DNA from: Phascolomyces articulosus
Lineage: Eukaryota; Mucoromycota; Mucoromycetes; Mucorales; Lichtheimiaceae
DNA length: 64,000 nt
Assembly: GCA_025677815.1 (NCBI GenBank)
Contig: JAIXMP010000039.1
Span: 1 to 64,000, forward strand
Reading direction: 5' to 3'
Shown here: positions 22,371-35,238 of the stretch, piece after piece
Layout of the letters: each line of letters opens with the position of its first letter
Numbering within the stretch: position 1 is the first letter of the stretch
The notes under the pieces: generated by a model
Told to the model about the DNA's origin: nothing
Databases searched by the model: none
The model's input: only the letters and a program-made list of their open reading frames with translations
Translations under genes and position numbers: made by a program

Positions 22371-24099
22371 ATGACACTTCCTCGCCATTTATTACGTCTT
22401 CGTTCACCTTTAGTAAGAACACGATGGTCTGTCGCTACACGAAGCATGACTGTGGCATACCAACATACCTCGGCAACCGCCGCACCTCAATGTGTACCAT
22501 CAACAAATAACAACAACAATACCATAAGCACTTCGAGCAATCCCCCAATGTCATTTCCCTGTGTCGACAAGCTCGCTTCACGTACAGTTGAACTGGACGA
22601 TAATGGCCCGGAGCCAAGTTACGATCGTGTTGTGACAGGCTATGAAACGTTTGAATACCCCAAGCCATTCCTTCTTGATCATGGAGGCATTTTACCCAAA
22701 CTCGACATTGCCTATGAAACGTGGGGTGAATTGAATGAAAATAAGGACAATGCCATTTTAATTCATACAGGCCTTTCTGCCTCTTCCCACGCCAAGTCGC
22801 ATGCCAAAAACACAAAACCCGGATGGTGGGAAGAATTCATTGGTCCTGGACGATACCTTGATACCAATAAGTTTTATGTTATTTGCACCAACGTGATTGG
22901 CGGTTGTTATGGATCGACAGGTCCTTCCTCGATTGACCCGGCTGATGGTGAACGTTATGCTACGCGATTCCCAATCATTACTATCTTTGATATGGTTCGC
23001 GCACAATTCTTGTTGTTGGATAGTATGGGTATTAACAAGTTACATGCCAGTGTGGGAAGTAGTATGGGTGGTATGCAATCTATTGCTGCTGCTTCTTTAT
23101 TCCCGGATCGTGTTAAACGATTAATTAGTATTTCTGCTTGTGTACGTTCACATCCTTATTCTATTGCTTTACGACATACTCAACGTCAAGGTAAGAAACC
23201 AAAAAATTATTTCTGTTTGTTTCATCTATCTTAAAAAGGGAAGCGTGTGTTATAGAAAAAAAAATTGGTGTAAGGATCGGAATTGGAGATGATATACATT
23301 GGAACTTGAGGATCTTTTTTTTTCTGATATCTGTGGGGTATATTTTTACCATTTTTTTTTCATTTACACAGTATTGATGGCGGATCCCAATTGGAACAAG
23401 GGCTTTTATTATAATAGTGTTCCCCCACACGTGGGAATGAAACTATCGCGTGAAATTGCAACAATCAGTTACCGATCAGGCCCTGAATGGGAACTCCGTT
23501 TTGGACGTAAACGCGCTCAAGAAAACCAAACACCTGCTCTTTGTCCAGACTTTTTGATTGAAACGTATTTGGATCATCAAGGTGAACGTTTCTGTTTACA
23601 ATATGATGCCAATTCATTATTATATATTTCCAAGGCCATGGATGTGTTTGATATGTCCAAATCAGCGACTGATGCATTGAAAGAACAACGACGACGCAAT
23701 GGACCCAAGATTGAAAAGATTTTACATGATCATCAAACCGTGGCTGAAGTTGTAGGTGATCAATCTGCCCTGGAAATGCATAAAGCCAGTGCACCTGCCC
23801 CTGTACACAATGAAAAGACACGACCTACATTAACCACATTACAAGAAACTGATCCGGCCGTACAAGATTTGATCGATGGCATGAAAAATATAAAAATGCC
23901 TACGTTGATTCTTGGTGCTCAATCCGATATTTTGTTCCCTGTATGGCAACAAAAGGAAATTGCCGAATGTCTTCGAGTCGCGGGTAATAAGCGTGTCACC
24001 TATTATGAATTGGATGGCATGTTTGGCCATGATACCTTTTTGATCGATCGTGTCAGTGTTGGCGGTGCCATTAAAGGTCATTTGGAATTATTAGACTGA
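22371..24099 (+). CDS. MET2: Homoserine O-acetyltransferase (MET2-like)
   Basis: Alpha/beta-hydrolase-fold acyltransferase that acetylates homoserine (a few relatives use serine) for sulfur amino-acid synthesis. Two exons, 22371-23190 and 23372-24099, join across a 181-nt intron (Gln-Val junction [10 protein letters not shown]) to 515 residues. Catalytic features are the nucleophile elbow [12 protein letters not shown], the Asp in [10 protein letters not shown] and the His in FGHDTFL. Family blocks [48 protein letters not shown] and [10 protein letters not shown] are intact. The first 60-odd residues ([20 protein letters not shown]) are Arg-rich and lack acidic residues, like a mitochondrial presequence; a Met at 22233 would lengthen it to a less natural leader, so I prefer 22371. 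A variable region with a His/Ala/Pro-rich segment separates the two core halves. Homoserine versus serine specificity cannot be read with certainty. Confidence 0.88.
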
Positions 24100-24366
24100 T
24101 AAAAAAAATAATAAGAAAACACACAACATCCATCTCTCTACGTATATATATATATATACATAACATACTCCCACACAACTACATATCCTATACATAAAAC
24201 GTACACATACTCTTTCTCTTGTTCTTCCTTTCCCTTTCCTCCCTTACAAAACAAAAAACGTATGAAATAGTATAATATTGGTAATAAAAAACACGTAATT
24301 GTAAATTATACATAATATATATATAATATGAACACAACACAACCGCACAAGGCTTCTTTTTTTTGT
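24100..24366. other. Convergent 3' flanks with TA microsatellite
   Basis: The MET2-like and RPS15 genes converge here. A short TA run lies at 24142-24158, with further AT-rich sequence near 24310-24325. Nothing else is visible. Confidence 0.4.
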
Positions 24367-25169
24367 TTATTTGAGGGGAACAAAACGAGAAGAGTGGGTG
24401 GCACCAATACCAGGACGACCGTGACGAACGGGCTTGTAGGAGATGCTATTCAATTATATTATCATTATCATTATTAGTTTTTTTTATATATTTCATATAT
24501 CTTTATGCATCTTTTTTAAATAACAAAAGTAAAGAGAAACTTACGAGAATTCACCAAGGTAGTGACCAACCATTTCAGCACGGATTTCGACTTGGTTGAA
24601 GACCTTGCCGTTGTAAATACCGACAACAGAGCCAATCATTTCGGGAACGATGATCATATCACGAAGATGAGTCTTGACGGTAGCAGGCTTTTCATCAGCA
24701 GCAGCTTCCTTCTTTGCCTTGCGAAGCTTCTTGATAAGACCCATGGGCTTACGCTTCAAACCACGTTGGAAACGTCTGCGGGCACGGGCATGGACCAACT
24801 CCATGAATTGTTCGGACGACATGTCCAAAAGCTGGTCAAGGTCGACACCACGGTAGGTAAACTTACGGAAAGTTCTCTTTCTCGAAGTCTGCTGATCAGC
24901 CTATAATAATGATTTTTCAGTAAAAAAAAAGCAATGGATGGAATTATTTATGTGCGTTAATAATAAATTCTATTATGTTGGATAATGCCATTGTAAATGT
25001 GTTCCGTCTAATATGTTTCCTCGTTTTTTTTTCTTTTTTTCGCAATCCATCCATCCATTTATCCATCTGTTGGACTATTCATCCATGATCGTATCGTATA
25101 GATGAGGATACTGTTTCATTTTCTTTCATTACACCCCATCGCCATCCATCCATATAGGTTACATACCAT
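24367..25169 (-). CDS. RPS15: 40S ribosomal protein S15 (uS19)
   Basis: Small-subunit head protein near the A-site finger. Three exons: the ATG alone (25167-25169), 24545-24900 and 24367-24445, giving 145 residues, the normal eukaryotic length. The joined start reads [20 protein letters not shown]. Landmarks are [80 protein letters not shown] and the C-terminal [20 protein letters not shown]. The first intron (24901-25166, GTATGT...ATAG) follows the start codon directly, a placement often seen in ribosomal protein genes. The second intron (24446-24544) is also clean. An internal Met (MDMSS) begins a shorter frame, but the family N-terminus requires the spliced start. Confidence 0.96.
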
Positions 25170-26100
25170 GTTGGATTAGGAAGGGAGATATGATCGGTAC
25201 AGGATCCAGGAAAGCATTAAACTCGTCAGCAGCCAATCAACTGTGTATATTCCCCGCTCCCAGCTTTGACAAGCGAAATCAAACTTAATAATCTTTTGTT
25301 GGTTTTTATTTTAATCAAACCACTTTATATGGTTATCAACATCGCCTTTTTACAATGATCTTTCTGCAATAAAATCATGAGAATAGCTATTTATATAAAA
25401 TATTTTTAGTTTTTTAAATCCATTAAAAATGGATGCACTTATTAATGTGTAAGCACTCTTGTTGTTGATATAAATCCAAGCAGCAATCAGTATTGAGTAT
25501 ATGTAATTGTATTTTACTATCAATAGAGTCAATTGAATCATTTGTATGGACCCATATGCTACATCGGTATGTCTTTTCTTTGGAATAATTATTGCCGTAT
25601 AGGTAAATTTCATCCTTGGTCAATTCTATTTTTTTTCCGTTTTATAGATTGAGCTTTAGAATAAATCTACCGCTCATATAATAATAAAAAAAAGCAAATC
25701 CTCCCAAAAAAAACAACCTTTTACCTCTAATATCGAGTTTTGTTTTATCAGACACTCACAATTCTCATAAATAATCCATAGAAACCTTTATTGACATAAT
25801 TTTTTTTAGATATAAAAATAATATAGCAATAAAAAGTTTGGTATTATGATCAAGAAAATATTCGATGACATTCCTAGGTAGTTCAAATTATTTCGAAAAT
25901 GAAAAATGAGTTTACACATGTACTTTTTATTTTCTTTGCTAAATATAGTACTGAGCACCATTAATGTATACATAGTACCATCCTTTTTATCATTGTATTA
26001 CACCGTCCAACGTCTAAGGACGTTTACGCAAAGTGAGTATGCAGATTCGATATCAGTGTCCTAGTTTAGCAATCACTCTTACATCAACGGAAACATTTTA
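25170..26100. other. AT-rich spacer upstream of RPS15
   Basis: The first 100 bases should hold the RPS15 promoter. A minus-strand frame at 25423-25623 (66 codons, contains YLYGNNYSKEKTYRC) looks weakly protein-like, but I cannot place it in a family and it overlaps another frame; it may be a transposon scrap. The rest is AT-rich and featureless. Confidence 0.4.
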
Positions 26101-26810
26101 TCCACAGCATGTCAAGAATAGCAGCTATTTTTTCAAGTATACAATATTTGGCATCCCTTAGTGTTGGATTTGACTGTGCCAGTAAAGGAGAAATACAGCA
26201 AATTTTGGATATGGATGGTATGGCAAGTCAAATTATATTTGCCAATCCATGCAAACAACCATTTCATATCCATTTTGTAGCTTGCCATATAAAGTGTTCT
26301 TGATGACATTGGATAATATATCAAAGAACTTCATAAGATCAAAGATTTGTATTCTCAAGCTGAACTTGTGTTACGTATTTTGGTCGATGATTCTTATTCA
26401 TTAGGGCTCATGAGTTGTAAATTTGGTACGTCATTGAATACAGTAGATGAATTACTGTTGGTGGCAAAAAAAAGTTTTGAATATTGTTGGTGTTAGGCTG
26501 GTATTTATGTTACTCAGTAGATGATAGTTCAAAAAATTGCTTTTTATTTGTTCGCTTATCGCAAGATTTTTTTATCTACCACTTCTCACGTTGGGAGTAG
26601 ATGTTCATGTGAAAAATGATACTTTAATGCAGTCGTCGCTGCACAAAATGTATATATATGATAGTGCTGAAGCGTTGGGTCATTTACCCATTTTTCTGAA
26701 CGTAGATGGTGGCTATACGCCTAATAATGGAACTTATGTTAGTTCTGTGACAGGGTCTAGATTACATTTGACAGCCATAGTAGATAAATTAATATGGGTT
26801 TAGTCGTGCT
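26101..26810 (+). pseudogene. Ornithine decarboxylase pseudogene fragment
   Basis: Pieces of a group IV (alanine-racemase fold) ODC appear in three frames. The first is YLASLSVGFDCASKGEIQQI then SQIIFANPCKQPFHI at 26149-26275. A second piece reads AELVLRILVDDSYSLGLMSC with KFGTSLNTVDELLLVAKK at about 26358-26470. A third, at about 26629-26720, reads MYIYDSAEALGHLPIFLNVD followed by GGY, equivalent to the DSAxxLG...DIGGGF part of ODC. Frameshifts separate the pieces and in-frame stops are present. The PLP-lysine segment (AVKCN) upstream and the catalytic-Cys segment (WGPTCD) downstream are not found. Spacing of the pieces is close to that of the functional enzyme, so this is a decayed insertion or gene copy, not a chance match. 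A functional ODC must lie elsewhere in the genome. Confidence 0.75.
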
Positions 26811-29231
26811 GTTTTTTATATAAATAGATGGTTTACGATTCGCATCATGGTACAGGTATATTATTATAGAATACTTCAATTATAGATAATTTTTTTTCCA
26901 CTTTAAAATGTTGTTGATAGATTTCTCCAAGACCAATGACGTAGAATGTATTTCCATCTTCAGCACCAAAAGTCAAAGGAAGCAATCTAATCCGATTACT
27001 TGTTTCATATAGCTATTATGCACAGAAACAGATTGCTCAGCTATAGATATACACAATCTTATATCAATAATACCATCCGTTATAAATGAAGCAAAAAAAA
27101 AAAGAAAAGAAAAGAAAATCGTTACAGTCGCTCAATTTGTTGATTAGGTTAAACTTTTATATAGAGTGCGGTAGTTGGGGGTTTTATACTTTTTTTTGAT
27201 AAATTGGCTGCAGTTTAGTATTACAAGAAAAGAACTGGCGTTTTGATACAATTGGCCAAGTAGAACTATTATAATATGTACTCAATAAAAACCTATATAA
27301 ACAGTAGGTAGTGTTAATTTCAAAGACTGTTTATTACTACATATGTGTAGTTGGTTCTTTCTAGCTTTTCTGACATGATAAGTCGATAATTTCTGTGAGA
27401 AATTCATTCTTGAATAGTAAGAAGTATTCATTGTTGCACGAAAAACTGCATTTTAATCCGAAAAATGGGAATATGAATTCCTCTTTGAGCTGCGTGTATG
27501 AGACATATAGAATAACACACAATAATCCAGCAAACTTGTCTATCAAAAAATAATCATTGGAAGCAATGGCGTATATTATCATATTGACTGCATATATATT
27601 TTGGAAGATTCGTTCTACAGTTGAGTGAGTACATTGATTATATACAAGCTTAGCATTGCCTTATAACTTTTTTCAACTGACGATCCTAAGCGTATGATAA
27701 ATGAAATGCTGTCTATTTTAAAGCGAATACTATGAATTAAATGATCAGGATCCACAAAGAAAAACCAAGAATTATAGAATACAGCATGTTAACAATTTAT
27801 TATAAAATGATTCCTTATTGTTTTCAACCCATTGGCGATAATACTAAGCCATATGCCTATATTGGTAGGGATACCAACGATTCAAAATATATATTAACAA
27901 ACGCGAAATAAAGAACACAGAATCGATTAATCACATAAACGACTGTTTCCATTCTTATAAAATGATAGTTATGTATATGTTATTTGCGTTATATTATAAC
28001 ATGACGTATTCTTGCCATCTTTGACCAAGGATAATATACTATTAGTTTGTAGATTAATATAGGTATTCAATCATCCATAATATCAAAAATACACTATGTT
28101 GTTGTTAAGTAATGAAACAATCATGTGTAGCTTTTTTAAGCAGATGATTTCTGAAGGTGGTAACATACTTGTCATGCTCATATGTTTTTTTAAATATGTT
28201 GCATAAATCAATTTTGATGTACACATCTTTTTCTCTGCATATTTATAATGTATAGAACAACAACTTCTTTAAAGTATTGTTTTTCTTCTTAAATTACTAT
28301 ACTTTATGATTTTTTTTCAATACTCAAATGCTGGAGAGTCATAATTCCAAGCAGTCTCCTATCCATATTTCTATCTATTTATATTTGGATAAAGTGATAT
28401 GCGTTGTTATTATTTTGTTGAAAGGAGGGTTCCCAGTCCAACGTAAGTAGTAAATGTGTAACCATCCATATGATCAAAAGAGTATTAGCCTTTTTGAAAT
28501 GTTTAATGTGCTACGAAAATAATTCGAATCACACACATCATACACACACTCTCAGTTAAAAATGCTTCTATTGTTTGTATATCTGCAGTCCTTGGAGTGA
28601 ATGATCTTTTATAATCCCTCAAGAAAAAAAAAGGAGGATATGGTGAGGGAGATTAGTCCACCAAGGTTCGGTTGATAACACTCCATAACAATAATAAGGA
28701 TGGTGCAAATCTATAGATACGACAAATCTTTTTTTTATTTTATTTTTTACGCCAAGATATTATTATTGGTATTATTCATCAGTCAGATGAACCTTTTTTT
28801 TTTGTATTTAAAATAGTTAATATAATAACAACAATAACAACATCACGTCGTATCACATTTTGCTATAAAATATTCATATATGAAAACAACCCACTTTTTA
28901 TTGTCTCATATATCTATGAAAAGGAGAAAAGGTGATGGTTATTGATAACAAAAAGAAGCAAGCGTGTGTTTATTTAAAATAAAAAACTAATCTCACAAAG
29001 AAAACGAGAACGAAAACGAAAAAAAAAACCTTATTAAGTCACGAGTGAGAGAGAGAATGAAATTTGTTATGTTGTGATCGGCTGTTTAAGTAAATTGTAT
29101 TTCATCCTGCTGTTGTTTGCTGCTGCAAAAGAAAAAAAAAAGTCCCTCACTATCGAATTTTTTTTTTTTTTACTCTTTGCCTTTTTTTTCTCTCTTTCCT
29201 TTTTTTCTTTTGTTTTTAAAGACTCGATCGG
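26811..29231. other. 2.4-kb AT-rich gene desert
   Basis: No intact gene is visible. A 73-codon minus-strand frame at 27361-27582 has no known motif. A/T runs are frequent and the last 130 bases before the CDC20 ATG are purine- then T-rich (29127-29215), compatible with a promoter/5' UTR. ACAACAATAACAACATC at 28829-28845 is a simple repeat. I see no hairpin or repeat element large enough to name. Confidence 0.4.
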
Positions 29232-31262
29232 ATGCCACAAAATTCGCTCGTGAGAGAAAACGAAGAAACGTCAACAAAAACACGAACGAGTATGGTGGAT
29301 GGACGACTTCCATTTAAACCGATTAACGCGGCCACTTCTCCATTGACGCGTCCATCGTCATTGGTACCATCCACCAAACAACAACAACAACAACGTAATC
29401 CATTAAAACCACAAACACGTCCTGGTATTAAAAAGGCCAAATCCACCACAGGGGCCATGCAACAACAAAGTCTTTTTAGTGCCTTACGTACTGTGAAATC
29501 CAAAACAACAGAAGAGTCTTCTACGACGAGTCAAAAAAAAATCGCTAGTTCTTCCACCACAAAAACAGCCCCGTCGTCACCTGCACCAACACGAGACAAT
29601 GGGAAAAAAGTGCTTAATCCACATAAAATGTTGCAACGATCTCGATCGGCTCATTCTAAATATGATCAACTAGGTCATGATTGGCTTAATGCACCTACAC
29701 CACAAAAGACAACGAAAAAATCTCAGGTAAAAAATATATAAAGTGAAGAGAGAGAAAGAAGTGGAGAAAGGGGGAGAGGGCAAAAGAAATTTACCGATCT
29801 GTTTAAATTAATTTAATGCTAAATAAAAAAAAAATAATAATAATAAAAAATCTATATATACAAACATCTTTCAATTATTCTATCATGATAAAACAACCAA
29901 TGATGATAGTATGATCGATTGATTCCCAACCATAATGGCATGGCATCTTTGAATTATCATTTTGCCAAAAATACCAAAGAAACATCACAATATTTAGAAC
30001 ATGGAGCACAAACCTATCGTGAACATATTGCAGAAGTCGTCGGCATTACACCTAATCAACGTATTTTAAGCTTTGGACCCGAAGCACCAGAAAAACGTAA
30101 CCCTGGTGATAAACCCAAATCCAATACACCCTCCTCTTCTACTTCCTCATCCACATCTGCTTCCTCCTCCACCGTGCCTCCTTCGCGTCGTATTCTGACA
30201 GCACCTGAAAAAATCTTGGATGCGCCTTACATTACCGATGACTTTTATCTCAATTTATTAGATTGGTCGAGTCAAAATGTATTGGCGATTGCTTTGGATA
30301 AATCCATTTATCTTTGGAATGCAGATTATGGTACCATTCAATTATTGGATTATCAATCGGAAGATGCCATTACGTCTTTGGGATGGGAAGCCAATGGTCA
30401 ATTCTTGGCTGTGGGCACAGGATCCGGAGATACACAAATTTGGGATGTACAAGCCAACCAAAAATTGCGTTCCATGCGTGGTCATCAAGGTCGTGTGGGC
30501 GTTCTTTCGTGGAACAAATATATGGTTTCTTCTGGTGCTCGGGATGGTAGTATTTGGCATCATGATGTACGCGCAGCTCAACATAAATTGTCTGAATTGG
30601 AAGGGCATGTTGATGAAGTCTGTGGTTTGAAATGGCGTCAAGATGGTATGATGTTGGCAAGTGGTGGTAATGATAATATAGTCCATCTTTGGGATGCTCG
30701 ATCGACGAAACCCAAATTCACAAAGACAAATCATTCTGGTGCTGTCAAGGTAAAAATCATCATTCTCTTTTTTATTTCATTGTTTGTTTCTATTCTTATT
30801 TCTATTTACTTATATAAAATAAATCTTGTTTTTTTTTTTAATTTTATAAAGGCCATTGCTTGGTGCCCTTGGGAAATGAACTTGGTAGCTACTGGTGGTG
30901 GTAGAGAAGATACACATATTCACTTTTGGAATTCATCCCATGGTGGTAAAGTCAAAAGTGTCTATACCGGTTCGCAAGTGACTTCTTTATTATGGTCCAA
31001 ACATCATCGAGAAATTGTTTCCACTCATGGTTATCCAAAGAATCAATTGACAGTATGGGGGTATCCTGCATTAAATCGTATTGTGGATATTCCTGGTCAT
31101 GATTCTCGTATCTTACATTCTGCCTTAAGTCCTGATGGTCAAGTGGTTGCTACAGCTGCTGCTGATGAAAACATTAAATTCTGGCGTATCTTTGAACATG
31201 ATGGAAAAGAATTAATTAGTAAAGATCGACTTTTAATGCGACGAAGCAATAGTCTACGATAA
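29232..31262 (+). CDS. CDC20: CDC20/Fizzy, anaphase-promoting complex activator
   Basis: Activator and substrate receptor of the APC/C ubiquitin ligase. Three exons (29232-29726, 29910-30749, 30852-31262) yield 581 residues. The disordered N-terminal region (about 165 residues, Thr/Ser/Gln/Lys-rich) is followed at the second exon by YDRLIPNHNGM, equivalent to the C-box (canonical DR-F/Y-IP). Then comes NQRILSFGPEAPEK, matching the Mad2-interaction area of yeast Cdc20 (RILQYMPEAPK type). Seven WD40 blades follow: YLNLLDWSSQNVLAIALDKS, ITSLGWEANGQFLAVGTGSG, MRGHQGRVGVLSWNKYMVSS, LEGHVDEVCGLKWRQDGMML and IAWCPWEMNLVATGGG among them. The features fit Cdc20 better than Cdh1. The protein ends SNSLR, an LR tail rather than the usual IR. 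A Ser-rich insert lies near residues 230-250. Downstream is the convergent zinc-finger gene. Confidence 0.93.
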
Positions 31263-31596
31263 AACATATACATACACACAATCACTTCCAAATAAACCCA
31301 ACATATTATATCTTTTATCTATAAAACATCTTTTCTCTCACTCTCTCTCACTCTTTCCTTCCCCTAAACAGTGCAAAATCAAACTTTTTTTAATATACAA
31401 GTTCATATACATTATATGGTTTTTTATTATTATTATTGTTATTATTATATTATTACTATATTATTATTATTACTATTATTATATAACAAGATGTTTTTAC
31501 ATATATATAAAAGAGAAGAAGAAAAAATGTATATGGAAGTTGCTATTGTTTTTTTAAGAAAGAAAAACAGAGAGAAAAAAGAAGAAGAAAAAAAAT

Positions 31597-32581
<985 letters not shown>

Positions 32582-35238
32582 GTTTTTTTAATGATGTTAT
32601 AATATGCAAGAATGAATATTGAAAAGAAGTAATAAGATAGTGGAAAGGAAAGGAAAGTGTTTATTTTAAGAAGAAGAAGAAGAAGAAGAAAAAGATTAAT
32701 TAAAAGAAGTAAAAAAAAAGGCTTGCCTTTTTATAACAATTCTAATTATTTTTTTTTTTTTTGGGTTCAGAAAAAAGGGATCTGATCGTCTCTCCCCCCC
32801 CCGACAAGTTTGGGAACCCTGTATCAATCCATCCAATCCATATAGTATTAATAGATAATAATTATAGTGTGATAATGAATTGGTATGTAAGTATGCGCGC
32901 GCGGACCTTTTAGCCACGTTTATTACCATTACGTAGTTGGGTTCACCTCAGCTCACTGAAACTTAACCATTGAAATGAAGGATTCGCACAGACAGATTCG
33001 GAAAAGTGGATCCTATACTTATACATTGACAGGCGCACACACACACTTTATGAAACATTTTTGGGGTTGGAGAGTCTATGTATAATGTGTTGTTGTTGTT
33101 GTGCCCATGTAAATAAGGCGAGGGCGTTTTTATTATTATTATTGTTGTTATTACTCTCTCCTCTTCCTTCCCCCCAAAAAAACACGTCTTTTAATAATAA
33201 TTGTTGCTACTTCATTTCAAAATATGATGGATAACAGCAACAACAACAACAACAACAACAAAAGAACTCAACAAAAACGAATAAAAAGGAAATTTCGATT
33301 TAAAAAAAACAATGAAAGTTCGAATATGATGGGTTTTTATTATTATTATTAACACACACACACACACTTTTTTTTTACACATGTGCTTGTCTTTTTTCTT
33401 TTAAAAAAAGATCGTCTAATATTCTAATTATTTTTCACGGACCCACGCGAGAATAAAAAAAAAAAAAATGGTGATCGGGACACAAAAGTGATCGAAAAAA
33501 AGAAACCAGTTTTTTTTTGATACTTTACTAAATTTAGTTATCTCGATTTTATTTCTTTTTTAAAAGAAACGGCTTATTTAATCTACCGTATTTATAAATC
33601 TGAAATTTCAAGATTTCTTTTTTCTATAATTCTACGCATTGAGAGTCTCAGATTTAAATCATAAAAATATAGGAAATTTTGATGAAGTTTACAATCTCAT
33701 TTCAAATCATATATTAATATGTTGCTAGTTGGACATATTTTTTTTAAAAAAAGATAATAAAAAGAATCCTTTCAGGGTTTGTAACACTTTGTAATGCGTT
33801 ACACAAAGAAAGCGCGTTACGCAAAAAAAAGTGACAAGAAGTAAAAGAGATGGGGGATTGAGTATGGGAAAAGCTAATCAGGTATAACAGGAAATCATCT
33901 GAAACCAACAATTATAAAAGTCTCTTTTTAAAAGAAGAAAAAATGAACAGATCAGATTTACAAACTCATAAAAAAACATAAGGAAATCCAATCATGTTCA
34001 TATAATTACGAAATTAAACAAAATAATGTAAAACTGATGATCTCGTCTTTTTTTTCTTCTTTTCTTTTTTATCTTTCGCCCTTTCATTCATCCGTTATTT
34101 TTGTTTGTTCTTTCCCCATTTTTTTTATAATAAAAAGTATCTGAGACAAAATCATACCGTTGACTACTTGCTTACTAATTATGCATTACTTCTTTATACA
34201 TAATAAATCAAGTACTTCTATAATTACATATTTAAATTGAACAATTGTAATAAATTTAACGTTATCTTTTATTTATTCGATTGATTGTTTTTGTTTATCT
34301 TGTTTTGTTATTTTTTTAAAATTCAAAAATCATGGAACGAAAACTTTAAAAAGGTTGAATCGGTGTTTTTTTTTTCGAGATACGTATCTTACGTATACGT
34401 ATGACGAGACGCTAAAACGTTTCTTTTGAATAAGTTTATGAATATCTCCGTCAAACTTTGCCAATCGTTTTTATTATCTAAAGTGGCTAATATGCCGGAA
34501 AGGAAAAAGAAGGGAGTAGTCCTGAGTAATTTCATGCCCTCTCTTCCGGGTATCTATTCCGAACTATATTTTCGATTCGATGGGCTTTTTTTTTGTTTAC
34601 TTTCTTAGAACCGTTCATCCAACCAAGGTTTTACTTTGTTTCATATTGTCTTTGGGGAAAGAAAAAGAGGAGATGACGGGAAACTTTGTGAAGTTTCGTT
34701 GTTTGTCGTACGATTGGTGATGGAAGTGCCAAGGAATATACTAGGTAATAAAATATACTACCCGTAGAATGATCTGTAGAGTGAAAGGTGATTGATACTA
34801 TTTATATATTATATACTTTGGTTATATTCAAAAAAAAAGTAGACGGAAATGATGATCAGGAACAATTCAATCATTATTTCTGAGATAAAAACGTCAGTTC
34901 TTGGTGTCAGATATCTTGAATATAGATACCAACCCAAAAAGAGATAAGTTAGTTTTTTTAATTAAATAGTAGTATTATAGACTTCTTCTATAATCCATAT
35001 TCCTTTCATCATAGTCTGATATCTGCATATAATTATATAAAAATCAATGAGGAATTGAACATATACAATTGCTTGTCAAATAAATAAAATGTAGTAGTAT
35101 TTGATGCTTACAGCAACAGTATGTTAACTGGTTGCACCAAAGAAAAATTCCTTCCAATCAACTTTTAAAGAGTAGCACTTATTTTTCATTCTCCCTCCAT
35201 TTTTTTTTTATATTCACATCTCTTTTTAAACAAAAATA
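32582..35238. promoter_or_regulatory. 2.65-kb divergent intergenic region, zinc-finger / ALG10
   Basis: The region lies between the divergent zinc-finger and ALG10 genes and is unusually long for this locus, as is common for regulator promoters. It has a GAA run (32671-32688), CAACAA repeats (33238-33260), CA repeats (33352-33366), a CCCCCCCC run (32794-32801), a TACGTATACGTA palindrome near 34390-34401, and GCGTTAC direct repeats (33797-33823). No gene-like frame longer than 77 codons is credible. Binding sites cannot be named. Confidence 0.4.

Noticed and set aside
25350..25623. Two overlapping minus-strand frames with YLYGNNYSKEK
   Set aside because: Slightly protein-like but short, in conflict with each other and without a known family; left as unassigned scrap.
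27361..27582. 73-codon minus-strand frame in the gene desert
   Set aside because: No motif, no neighbouring pieces, expected by chance in AT-rich DNA of this length.
33238..33262. Regular CAACAA repeats that might suggest a CRISPR-like or satellite array
   Set aside because: Simple trinucleotide repeat without spacers; eukaryotic context.
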